From an uncultured Armatimonadota bacterium (GTDB taxonomy: Bacteria > Armatimonadota > Fimbriimonadia > Fimbriimonadales > Fimbriimonadaceae), in assembly GCA_946478935.1 (NCBI GenBank), contig CAMLEL010000003.1:1-21525 (forward strand): a stretch of 21,525 bases of DNA. The letters run 5' to 3'. Position 1 is the stretch's first letter, and every line of letters starts with the position of its first letter. The notes under the pieces were generated by a model. It did no database searches and was not told the origin of the DNA. It saw only the letters and a list, made by a program, of their open reading frames with translations. Of the stretch, positions 14,344 through 21,525 are shown piece by piece. Both the position numbers and the translations under genes were made by a program.

Positions 14344-15003
14344 CTAGACTTCCCTGACTTGACCATCGACCAAGATGAAGACTCGGTCAGATTGAGTGGC
14401 AGTGATTCGGGCGCAACCTGTGAACTCACCAAACGCCGGCAACACCATGTGATCTTTGCGCATCCAAAAGCATGGCGCGGTTAATCCTTGATCGGCTCTG
14501 CCACGCATTCTTACAGCCGGATGTAAATGACCCGCCAGTCCGTAGCCCGTTGAGCATTGAGGTTCGTGCAAAAGAGTAAACGGGCCCAGCGTTTCGCCCG
14601 CTTGCATGAGGCGTATCCGATGCTCAGTCGGAAGTGTTCCGCTCTTCACGTCGTGATTGCCTTCCACAAGCCAAACTTGTCGGTTACTGTGGCGGTTTCG
14701 CCACTCTATAAACGCATCCTCTGAAGCAGGCGTTCGCCCCTGCATGGCATGCCAAAGGTCGCCAAGAATAACGATTCGTTCAGGTGAAAGTCTGCGGATC
14801 TCTGCGCACAACCGGTCCAACGTTCTTTGCGTGGACCCACTCGGAACAGGAACGCTACCCGCCCGAAATGCCGAACCTTTTCCAAGGTGCAGGTCCGCAA
14901 CAAACAGGGTCGACTGCTGTTCCCAAAAAACCGTTCCCTCAGGAGAAAGCGCCACCTCGGTTCCCGCGAGTTCTACGATCAAGTCTTCCCTGCTTCCGAC
15001 CAT
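14344..15003 (-). CDS. pdeM: Ligase-associated DNA damage response endonuclease PdeM (metallophosphoesterase)
   Basis: Calcineurin-like metallophosphoesterase, 219 residues, of the small PdeM group found with ATP-dependent DNA ligase, Lhr-like helicase and MBL exonuclease. Two-metal motifs are all present: ADLHLGKG (36-43) with D37 and H39, GDLWH (81-85), GNHD (115-118), H146 in LLHEP, and GHLHP (158-162). The family is thought to cleave nucleic acid phosphodiesters during repair; the natural substrate is not established. It is last in the minus-strand cassette, 26 bases after the helicase stop. ATG at 15003 has no ribosome site, while an in-frame TTG at 14982 is preceded by AGGG at five bases and would give 212 residues, so the true start may be the TTG. 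Confidence 0.9.
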   Translation of the reverse strand: MVGSREDLIVELAGTEVALSPEGTVFWEQQSTLFVADLHLGKGSAFRAGSVPVPSGSTQRTLDRLCAEIRRLSPERIVILGDLWHAMQGRTPASEDAFIEWRNRHSNRQVWLVEGNHDVKSGTLPTEHRIRLMQAGETLGPFTLLHEPQCSTGYGLAGHLHPAVRMRGRADQGLTAPCFWMRKDHMVLPAFGEFTGCARITATQSDRVFILVDGQVREV

Positions 15004-15029
15004 AAATTACTAGACGTAACTATACTGGA

Positions 15030-17474
15030 TCATCCCGCTTCTCTTTCCAGTTGCATGGCAAGCTTTTCGATTCGAGCAGAAATGGATTCGGTCGAAAGAG
15101 TATCCCGCAAGCGATCGACGAGAATGGGAAAAGCGAAGGGAGTAGGACGCTCTGGGTGCGTGATGACGAGTCGAGATTTTCCCAATCTCTGCAGCGTAGA
15201 GGCGAGCCTGGAACTCTCCAACTGTCGCTCCAAGACCTCTTTGTCCGCTTGATGGAGCAGCATATTTTCAGGATCGTAATTTCGGAGGACATCATAGTAC
15301 AAGCTGGAACTCGCTTGAAACTGTTTCGCTGACTTGCCAGCACCAGGATATCCTTGGAACACCAAACCCGCAATCCGGGCAATCTCTCGGAACTGTCTGC
15401 GGGCCATTTCAACTGAATTGAGGCTATCGAGGATGTCATCTTGAAGCCTGCGGATTGAGAGGAGACCATCCTCGAGCGCCGCTTCTATGGGCGCGGCATC
15501 TGGCGAAAGTAACTCAAATCCGTAGTCGTTGCAGGCGATCGTGAATGTGATCGGACGCTGCTTGGAAATTCGATAGGCAAAAAGTGCCGCGAGACCCTGG
15601 TGCACCATCCGCCCTTCAAAGGGGTAGCAAAAAAGATGGTGGCCATCTGGCGTTCGAACGGACTCAATAAGGAATTCCGAATCCTCCGGAACTGCGGACC
15701 AGCCTGCCTGCAACTGCAAAAGGGGTCGAATCATCTGCATTTCGTTTGATTCGAATATGCCATTGTTTGCATCCGTCAGCTTTTGTCGAATGGCATGCGC
15801 CAACTCATTTGTAAGCGGCAAACGACCGCCCTCCCACCTTGGAATCGTGCCCCTTGGCGAGGCGGCAGGCTTTACGAATGCAGTCATGTCGCGGATTCGC
15901 AAGAACTCCAATGGCTTACCGGAGAAGATAAAGCGGTCGCCGGGCTTTAATCGAGTTAGGAAGGACTCTTCAACGGTTCCCAACTTGGAGCCTTTCCAAT
16001 ACTGAACCGTGAGCGCCATGTCGCTGACGATGGTGCCGACCGAGAGACGGTGCCTCAGGGCGATCTGCTTGTCAACGACGCGGTAGATCCCATCAGGTTG
16101 CAGGACGACCCGGTGGAACTCGGGATATGCCTTGAGTGCGCTGCCCCCACGGACGATGAAATCCATCACCCAATTCCACTCTTGATCAGTAAGATTTGCG
16201 TACGCGGAGGTCGAATTGACTTCAGCTTTCATTGCCATTTCAGCAAATCCTTCTCCGAGCGCGATGGTGACCAAGTGCTGCGCAAGCACATCCAAAGGTC
16301 GCTGAACTCCCTCTCTTCGCTCGATTTGGCCGGCCAATGCAGCATCCCGAGCCGCGCTGATGTCGATCAATTCCAGGGAATTTGTTGGAACGCAATAGAC
16401 GCTCGATGGAACTCCTGGTCGGTGACCGCTTCGACCGGCTCTCTGGAGCAGGCGTGCAACACCCTTTGGTGATCCAACCTGAATGACTCTGTCCACAGGC
16501 GAGAAGTCAACGCCTAAATCGAGGCTCGACGTGCACACGACCGCCCGAAGAAATCCATTTTTCAACCCTTGCTCCACAGCGTCCCGTACTTCACGATCCA
16601 GCGAACCATGGTGAAGTTCCACCTTGCCTTTCCAATCGGGTCTAAAACCAATGATGGACTGGAACCAAAGCTCTGCCATAGCTCGCGTGTTACAGAAGAC
16701 GAGGCAGCTCGTGCTGTCTTCGATCGTCTGAATCACCTTTGGAATCATCTGTGTTCCGAAGTGGCCAGCCCATGGAAAACGATCGATGGATTCCGGCAAG
16801 ACAGACTCGATCAAAATTTCCTTCGGCAAATCTCCCTTGACCAGTTCGCATGTCACAGGGTCGTATGAAGAACCCATCAGCGTCTCAAGCGCTTCCAGTT
16901 GATTTCCCAGAGTTGCCGAGATTCCCCAACAGCGTACTTCCGGGGCAACGCTCCGCAATCGCGCCAGGCATAGCTCGGTCATCACACCTCGCTTGGTGGA
17001 TAGAAGCTCGTGCCATTCATCGACGACAATGCACTTGAGTTGGTTGAAAGCGTTTCGGTGGTCTTCCCGACTGAGCATTAAGCTCAAGCTCTCTGGCGTC
17101 GTGATAAGAGCTTGCGGAAGCAACTTGGACTGCTTGGATCGCTCCGTCGAAGTCGTGTCTCCAGTTCGAGTTTCAACATCCCATGTGAGCCCCAAGTCGC
17201 GCACTGATGCAAGCAACGATCTGCGAGTATCGTTGGACAGCGCACGTAATGGAGTAATCCACAGAACTTGCAAGCCAGTCGCTGGTTCTTTGCTCTCCAA
17301 TGCTTCGGCAACGGGACCCAACCAAGCCGCCAAAGTCTTTCCGGTACCGGTGGCAGAGTGAATGAGTCCGCTCTTCCCTTCTCCGTACAGTTGCCAAACA
17401 CGCTGCTGAAATTCAAACGGCTCCCAACGGTTCTGTTCGAACAGCCGTTCGATGGATGCTAGCCCCAAGCCCAT
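15030..17474 (-). CDS. Ligase-associated DEXH-box helicase, Lhr-like
   Basis: ATP-driven 3'-5' superfamily 2 DNA helicase of the ligase-associated Lhr group, 814 residues, normal for that group and about half of mycobacterial Lhr. Motifs in order: Q-like FQQRVW (22-27), Walker A ATGTGKT (41-47), TPLRALSND (74-82), TTPESL (125-130), VDEWHE (151-156), SATLG (186-190), TSSLDLGVDF (315-324), QRAGRSGHRPG (344-354). The winged-helix and Lhr-core domains fill the C-terminal half. The start ATG has GAGG five bases upstream, inside the 3' end of the ATP-grasp gene, and the two reading frames overlap by 16 bases, so translation is probably coupled. Confidence 0.93.
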   Translation of the reverse strand: MGLGLASIERLFEQNRWEPFEFQQRVWQLYGEGKSGLIHSATGTGKTLAAWLGPVAEALESKEPATGLQVLWITPLRALSNDTRRSLLASVRDLGLTWDVETRTGDTTSTERSKQSKLLPQALITTPESLSLMLSREDHRNAFNQLKCIVVDEWHELLSTKRGVMTELCLARLRSVAPEVRCWGISATLGNQLEALETLMGSSYDPVTCELVKGDLPKEILIESVLPESIDRFPWAGHFGTQMIPKVIQTIEDSTSCLVFCNTRAMAELWFQSIIGFRPDWKGKVELHHGSLDREVRDAVEQGLKNGFLRAVVCTSSLDLGVDFSPVDRVIQVGSPKGVARLLQRAGRSGHRPGVPSSVYCVPTNSLELIDISAARDAALAGQIERREGVQRPLDVLAQHLVTIALGEGFAEMAMKAEVNSTSAYANLTDQEWNWVMDFIVRGGSALKAYPEFHRVVLQPDGIYRVVDKQIALRHRLSVGTIVSDMALTVQYWKGSKLGTVEESFLTRLKPGDRFIFSGKPLEFLRIRDMTAFVKPAASPRGTIPRWEGGRLPLTNELAHAIRQKLTDANNGIFESNEMQMIRPLLQLQAGWSAVPEDSEFLIESVRTPDGHHLFCYPFEGRMVHQGLAALFAYRISKQRPITFTIACNDYGFELLSPDAAPIEAALEDGLLSIRRLQDDILDSLNSVEMARRQFREIARIAGLVFQGYPGAGKSAKQFQASSSLYYDVLRNYDPENMLLHQADKEVLERQLESSRLASTLQRLGKSRLVITHPERPTPFAFPILVDRLRDTLSTESISARIEKLAMQLEREAG

Positions 17475-18433
17475 TCCGACCTCGGCTGTCGAAACACGCG
17501 CTCGGACTTCAATTCAAATGGCAAAGGCGGTCCGGGTGGATTTGGACATTCGATCGAAGCCCAGCCTTCATCGAACCGGCCAGCGATCAATTCGTCGAAG
17601 TGCTCGCGTTCTGGAAGTTGGTTGCCTACCTCCGTGAGGCAAGTTGGATTGGTGTTAATCTCCCAGACTTGAACTTTGCCGTCCTTCAGTCCATAGTCGA
17701 TTCGTCCATACTCGATATTTGCCAGTTCGAACGTGCTCCGCAACTGCGACAAATGTGGATTGGAGTCCAGGAACTTTGATTCTTCGGCAACCCACTCGGT
17801 CGGCCATCTTTGGCCTTTATCCAGCTTCGGAACCTTTTGCATCCAGTCATTGCCGATGACCAGATGCCTCGCCATGTAGGTTTTATCGAACCGCCACACC
17901 GCGTATTTGCGATAAGCGCCGTCCTTCCCAACCGTATCGCAGAATTCAACAATCATTAGATTGTCGGGCCAGGCACCCATTGCGATGGCATCGAGAATAG
18001 CATGATCCAATTCGGCTCGGGTGTGAATCAATGGAGTCTTCGCTCCCATGTGGTCTCGCTCGATTCGGAGAAAAACGGGATAGCGTACGTCCTCAATTTC
18101 ATCGGGGCGATAAACGTTAAACTCATTTAATCCCGATTCATAGAGCGACCGCAGTAGATTGAAGCGCGTTGCTGCCGAAGCGGGATTATTTAGGAGTCGC
18201 AAGTCTGGCCGTGCAACGGTGATGGTCTGGTAGACCTCTTCAGCGATCACCGTTTGCGCACGTGTCAGGCGATCCAAATCGGAGAATATGTAAGTCGCAA
18301 CTGGTAGCGACTTGATCCTTGAAAGCTGTTCGTATGGAAGTGTGACGATTCTTCCCTGCTGATGTCGGCCCCGGCCACGAAGATAGTTCTCAACAGTGTA
18401 GGCTTCGCGCCCGGTAACGAGGTAGACAATCAC
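17459..18433 (-). CDS. ATP-grasp protein embedded in the ligase-associated repair operon
   Basis: A 324-residue protein with an ATP-grasp C-terminal half; its reaction is unknown, but such enzymes usually join a carboxylate to an amine or thiol through an acyl-phosphate. Visible: an N-terminal domain (1-80) with YIFSDLDRL; a linker NNPASAATRFNLLRSLYESG (82-101); YPVFLRIERDHMGAK (118-132), with Arg where Lys often binds ATP; MIVEFCDT (160-167) as the adenine-contacting hinge; and RIDYGLKDGKVQVWEINTNP (244-263), where D246, E259 and N261 match the Mg-ATP ligands. A Pro-rich tail PNPPGPPLP precedes the end. Starts at GTG overlapping the ligase stop (GTGA), with GGGAG seven bases upstream, and overlaps the helicase by 16. 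Not one of the four standard cassette genes. Confidence 0.8.
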   Translation of the reverse strand: MIVYLVTGREAYTVENYLRGRGRHQQGRIVTLPYEQLSRIKSLPVATYIFSDLDRLTRAQTVIAEEVYQTITVARPDLRLLNNPASAATRFNLLRSLYESGLNEFNVYRPDEIEDVRYPVFLRIERDHMGAKTPLIHTRAELDHAILDAIAMGAWPDNLMIVEFCDTVGKDGAYRKYAVWRFDKTYMARHLVIGNDWMQKVPKLDKGQRWPTEWVAEESKFLDSNPHLSQLRSTFELANIEYGRIDYGLKDGKVQVWEINTNPTCLTEVGNQLPEREHFDELIAGRFDEGWASIECPNPPGPPLPFELKSERVFRQPRSEWAWG

Positions 18434-20025
18434 TTCCCTTCTCCCATCAGCGAATCCTTGATTGCATCCAATCGATCAGCGTCCTCCTTCTTCTTGTCTT
18501 GCCTCCAACGGACAATTCGAGGGAACCTCACGGCAACACCAGATTTATGTCGGCTGGACAGCTGAATGCCTTCAAACGCAAGTTCAAAAACCAATTCAGG
18601 TGTCACGGTACGGACGGGCCCAAATTTTTCCAACGTGTTTCTCCTGATCCAGGCATCTACTCTCCTAATTTCCGCGTCGCTTAACCCGCTGTAGGCTTTG
18701 GCGAAGGAAACCAAAGCGTCTCCGTCCCATACTCCGAAAGTGTAGTCTGTGTACAGTGACGCTCGCTTACCACTGCCACGTGCAGCATAAATGAGCACGG
18801 CATCCACAGTAAGCGGATCCACTTTCCATTTCCACCAAGCACCTTTCTTGCGACCCACTTGATAAGGCGAATCGCAGCGTTTAAGCATCAACCCTTCGAC
18901 ATTGCGCGAACGGGAAGACTCCCTGATCTCTGACAACTCGTCCCAAGAACGCGCTTCGATCGTTGGAGAGATTCGCAGGCTTGGGATTCGAAGCTCACTC
19001 AACTCTGCGAGGAAGCGCCTCCGATGCGAAGTGGGTAAATGGCGTAAATCCTCTCCATCGGCTTCGAGTAGATCAAATGCTACAAACTGAACGGGAACTT
19101 CCTGCCTTAATTTGGGACCGATTGTCTTCCTTCCAATGCGACGCTGGAGGTCAGAAAACTTGCGAGGCGCTTCTCCACTCCAAGCCATGATTTCGCCATC
19201 CAACACCGTACCGTTCCCGAGGAACGCGCCAACATCTGCAACCTCAGGGAATCGCTCGGTAATCAGCTCTTCGCCTCGCGACCAGACGTACGTGCTACCA
19301 CCTCGTTTCACGATTTGGGCCCGAATCCCATCCCACTTCCATTCGATTTGCCATGCGGCAATTTCGCCTAGTTCGCTGACTTCGCCTTCGATTGGGTGAG
19401 CGAGGCAGAACGGATACGGCCGGCTGACCTGTGCAGCTGAATCTTCGGCAGAAAAGAGAGCTTGATAGAATTCAGGCGTGGGAGTCCAAGCCCCCATCAA
19501 GCGGTGCGCAATGGTGGTCGCTTCCAGCCCGCTGGCTTGAGCAAGGGCGCGGATTACCAGTTCTTGCGATACGCCAACTCGAAATGCACCGCCAATGATC
19601 TTGTTCAAGACAAATCTTTGGATTTGGTCGAGTTCGCTCCAATAGGTAGTTAGCAACTCGTGCTGAATGTTGTCGTCTGCACCAGCGAGCACTGGAAGGC
19701 GATTCTCCATCCAGTCATGTAAGTTCGTTCCTTGGTCAGTAGCCTGTCCGGATCCCAATACCAGCGCAATAGTCTCGCCAAGGTCACCCACCGCATCGTA
19801 GCATTCTCCAAACAACCATTCAGGGATTCCCGCCAATTCGAATGCCCAAGTCTGCATCTTGGTTGAATTGACGGCGCGCTTTGGCCTGCGACCACAAAAT
19901 AGGGCGACTGCCCAAACGGCATCCTCCGGTGGAGCCGAGGCAAAGTATTCTGCCATTGCCTGTACTTTTTCCGACGTCTTGTTGGTAGCGTCGACCCTTG
20001 AATAGAGTTCGGCAAATCGCTTCAC
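18430..20025 (-). CDS. Ligase-associated ATP-dependent DNA ligase
   Basis: Seals nicks in DNA through an enzyme-AMP intermediate, 531 residues, three-domain LigB/archaeal-like layout. N-terminal DNA-binding helices occupy about 1-200. The nucleotidyltransferase domain has motif I EWKWDGIR with adenylated lysine K230, RGEE (250-253), motif III-like DGEIMAW (277-282), FDLLE (317-321), motif IV EGLML (378-382) and motif V WWKWKVDP (397-404). The OB-fold domain (about 405-510) includes FAKAYSGLSD, FELAFEGIQLSSRHKSG and AVRFPRIVRWR. The GTG start overlaps the exonuclease stop as GTGA, with GGAG about eight bases upstream. The usual bacterial NAD-dependent ligase is expected elsewhere, leaving this one for repair. 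Confidence 0.94.
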   Translation of the reverse strand: MKRFAELYSRVDATNKTSEKVQAMAEYFASAPPEDAVWAVALFCGRRPKRAVNSTKMQTWAFELAGIPEWLFGECYDAVGDLGETIALVLGSGQATDQGTNLHDWMENRLPVLAGADDNIQHELLTTYWSELDQIQRFVLNKIIGGAFRVGVSQELVIRALAQASGLEATTIAHRLMGAWTPTPEFYQALFSAEDSAAQVSRPYPFCLAHPIEGEVSELGEIAAWQIEWKWDGIRAQIVKRGGSTYVWSRGEELITERFPEVADVGAFLGNGTVLDGEIMAWSGEAPRKFSDLQRRIGRKTIGPKLRQEVPVQFVAFDLLEADGEDLRHLPTSHRRRFLAELSELRIPSLRISPTIEARSWDELSEIRESSRSRNVEGLMLKRCDSPYQVGRKKGAWWKWKVDPLTVDAVLIYAARGSGKRASLYTDYTFGVWDGDALVSFAKAYSGLSDAEIRRVDAWIRRNTLEKFGPVRTVTPELVFELAFEGIQLSSRHKSGVAVRFPRIVRWRQDKKKEDADRLDAIKDSLMGEGK

Positions 20026-21041
20026 TCCGACTGCTCCGCCTCGCCGTCATCCTGCTCGCCCTCATATTCCGTCTGGAGAACTTTGGCGTCTCTTCCCTTC
20101 TCACATAGATAGCGAACCACGGTATCGGCATATCCATGCGTCACCCAAACCTTTTCTGCGCCAGTGGCTTCGATCGTATTAATGAGCGACTCCCAGTCGA
20201 CGTGGTCACTCAAAATGAAGCCACGATCAACGGCTCTCCGTCGTCTCGCGCCACGTATAGCCATCCAGCCGGAAAGAAAGGCGGTGGAATGATCGCCGAA
20301 GCGCCGCACCCAGGGCGTTCCATTGGCGCTTGGAGGCGCCAGGATAAGCGCTTGGCTCCAGTCGAATTTTGATTCCGCCTGAAAGACATTTCGCGTTTCT
20401 GGCAGGTTCACGCCGTGCGCCCGATAGTCTTCCGTTAAACCTTCGACTGCTCCATGCAGGAATATTGGTCCAATCTCTGGATCCAGGCCAGCCAGTGCCC
20501 GCTGAGCCTTGCCAAGCGCATACCCCATCAATAAAGAAGCTTTGCCATCCGCCTGATTCTGTCGCCACCATCTGTTCACTTCAGCAAAAACTAGATCTTG
20601 GGGCGGCCACCGGTAGATGGGTAATCCAAATGTCGATTCGGTAATGAATAGGTCGCATTTCAAAGGTTCAAATGGACTGCATGTTGGATCAGGCTCCGCC
20701 TTGTAATCGCCGCTTGCAACCGCCACTCGACCTTGATACTCGACGCGAACCTGAGATGACCCGAGTATGTGACCGGCAGGATGCAGACTGACTTTTACGC
20801 CGTTAATGGTGAGCGTTTCGCCATACCTTTTCGTTTCGATTTGTGCCTCAGTTCCCAGGCGACGCCGAAGGACATTGAGACCGTCTTCAGCACAGAGGTA
20901 TCTGTGGGAGCCGATGCGAGCGTGATCGCCGTGGGCGTGTGTGATGATTGCGCGATCCACCGGCTTCCAGGGATCAATGTAGAAGTCGCCGACCTCGCAC
21001 CATATTCCACGGTCAGTCGCACAAAGGAGTTCGCGACTCAT
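20022..21041 (-). CDS. Ligase-associated DNA exonuclease (MBL/beta-CASP fold)
   Basis: Metallo-beta-lactamase-fold nuclease of 339 residues, the exonuclease member of the ligase-associated repair cassette and a distant relative of SNM1/Artemis and RNase J. Metal motifs: THAHGDH (34-40), PAGHILGSSQV (88-98), SGDYK (110-114) and ITESTFG (133-139), with later conserved phrases YALGKAQRAL and SDHVDWESL near the C-terminus. It starts the cassette; the ATG at 21041 has GAAAGGAA directly before it. Only 24 bases separate it from the upstream isomerase-like gene, so it may be read from that gene's promoter. Its stop overlaps the ligase start. The acidic C-terminus (EGEQDDGEAEQSE) is unusual but short. 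Confidence 0.93.
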   Translation of the reverse strand: MSRELLCATDRGIWCEVGDFYIDPWKPVDRAIITHAHGDHARIGSHRYLCAEDGLNVLRRRLGTEAQIETKRYGETLTINGVKVSLHPAGHILGSSQVRVEYQGRVAVASGDYKAEPDPTCSPFEPLKCDLFITESTFGLPIYRWPPQDLVFAEVNRWWRQNQADGKASLLMGYALGKAQRALAGLDPEIGPIFLHGAVEGLTEDYRAHGVNLPETRNVFQAESKFDWSQALILAPPSANGTPWVRRFGDHSTAFLSGWMAIRGARRRRAVDRGFILSDHVDWESLINTIEATGAEKVWVTHGYADTVVRYLCEKGRDAKVLQTEYEGEQDDGEAEQSE

Positions 21042-21065
21042 TTCCTTTCACAGACTGGTCAAGTA

Positions 21066-21525
21066 CTAATAGGCGTCCACTTTTTTGTAGGCGTCGATCA
21101 ACGATCTTTCCCCTTCTCGACCGGGTCTGGCGTTTCCGTGCTCCATTCCCATCACGCCTTTGAAACCCTTACCGTGAATGTGTTTGAAGACGTTGAGATA
21201 ATTGATTTCACCGGTCGTTGGCTCTCTTCGCCCAGGGTTGTCACCAATTTGAAAATAAGCAATTTCCGACCATGCACGGTCGATGTTTGGAATGATATTT
21301 CCCTCGTGGATCTGCTGGTGATAGATGTCAAAAAGGATTTTGCAGCTCGGACTGTTTACGGCACGGCAAATCTCAAACCCTTGCGCGATCTTATTGAGAA
21401 ACAAATTGGGGTGATCGCGAAAGTTTAGCGGTTCCAATACCATGATCAAACTATGGGGCTCGAATATCTCGGCCCCTCTTCGCAGCGCCTCAATCACATT
21501 CGCGGTTTGATAGCCCACATCTTGC
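21066..21525 (-). CDS. Hydroxypyruvate isomerase-like sugar isomerase (partial, runs off right edge)
   Basis: The C-terminal part (about 153 residues visible) of a TIM-barrel sugar phosphate isomerase/epimerase. The frame is open to the window end and an internal GTG at 21518 is not the true start, since in-frame codons continue beyond it. Hyi-like landmarks: VLEPLN with the catalytic Glu, ILFDIYHQQIHEG with metal-binding Asp and His, YFQIGDNPGRREPTTGEINY, and a final GVMGMEHGN with the second catalytic Glu. The family isomerises hydroxypyruvate/tartronate semialdehyde or related ketoses; the true substrate is uncertain. The missing N-terminal half prevents a closer call. It lies 24 bases before the repair exonuclease on the same strand. 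Confidence 0.82.
   Translation of the reverse strand, partial: QDVGYQTANVIEALRRGAEIFEPHSLIMVLEPLNFRDHPNLFLNKIAQGFEICRAVNSPSCKILFDIYHQQIHEGNIIPNIDRAWSEIAYFQIGDNPGRREPTTGEINYLNVFKHIHGKGFKGVMGMEHGNARPGREGERSLIDAYKKVDAY

Noticed and set aside
1..21525. CRISPR array, tRNA/rRNA genes, insertion sequences, phage genes or tandem repeats
   Set aside because: Looked for repeated units, transposase motifs, long terminal inverted repeats and tRNA-like cloverleaf segments in the short intergenic gaps; none seen.

Overview
The window is about 21.5 kb of gene-dense chromosomal DNA from a free-living diderm bacterium. The prepilin (leader plus a long hydrophobic run ending in a Phe-Ala-Lys-Ala-Lys stretch, and a C-terminal Ala-Asp-Gly-His motif) is the style abundant in Armatimonadota, especially Fimbriimonas-like bacteria, and in some Planctomycetes. 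KdsA points to a Kdo-containing outer membrane, and the SdhB resembles the Bacillus (menaquinone) type. Placement in Armatimonadota is an inference from these family resemblances; no rRNA or marker tree is available here. No tRNA, rRNA, CRISPR, transposase or phage gene was found, and no gap without a gene exceeds about 180 bases.

Layout. (1) 1-1083 (+): tail of an unknown gene overlapping a GT4 glycosyltransferase. (2) 1133-3085 (+): full-length DsbD-type thiol:disulfide interchange protein. (3) 3082-5183 (-): a tight set transcribed as sdhB, a stand-alone DsbD-alpha-like secreted protein, then kdsA. (4) 5287-6102 (-): type IV prepilin-like protein. (5) 6278-8326 (+): WecG/TagA-family glycosyltransferase, PduO-type cobalamin adenosyltransferase and a LolA-like exported protein. 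(6) 8381-10818 (+): feoA-feoB ferrous iron uptake. (7) 10815-12179 (-): GT4 glycosyltransferase of the glycogen-synthase-like group. (8) 12251-13090 (+): DUF4349 lipoprotein, convergent with a YihY/BrkB membrane protein at 13059-13907 (-). (9) 14026-14235 (+): a 69-residue single-pass membrane protein with a palindrome in front and an intrinsic terminator behind.

(10) 14344-21041 (-) is the most interesting part: a complete ligase-associated DNA-damage-response cassette (MBL-fold exonuclease, ATP-dependent DNA ligase, Lhr-like DEXH helicase, PdeM phosphoesterase). An ATP-grasp protein is inserted between ligase and helicase and is coupled to both by overlapping reading frames. The ATP-grasp protein is not one of the four usual cassette members and is the best candidate here for an undescribed component. 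A hydroxypyruvate-isomerase-like gene lies just upstream and runs off the right edge.

The DNA is strongly compacted. Convergent neighbours overlap at their stop codons (the identical four bases TTAG at 3082-3085 and 10815-10818, and 32 bases at 13059-13090). Same-strand neighbours repeatedly overlap through GTGA or TTGA, which fixes several non-ATG starts. The FeoB G4 motif has Ala where Asn is usual, and sdhB sits apart from any sdhA or sdhC.
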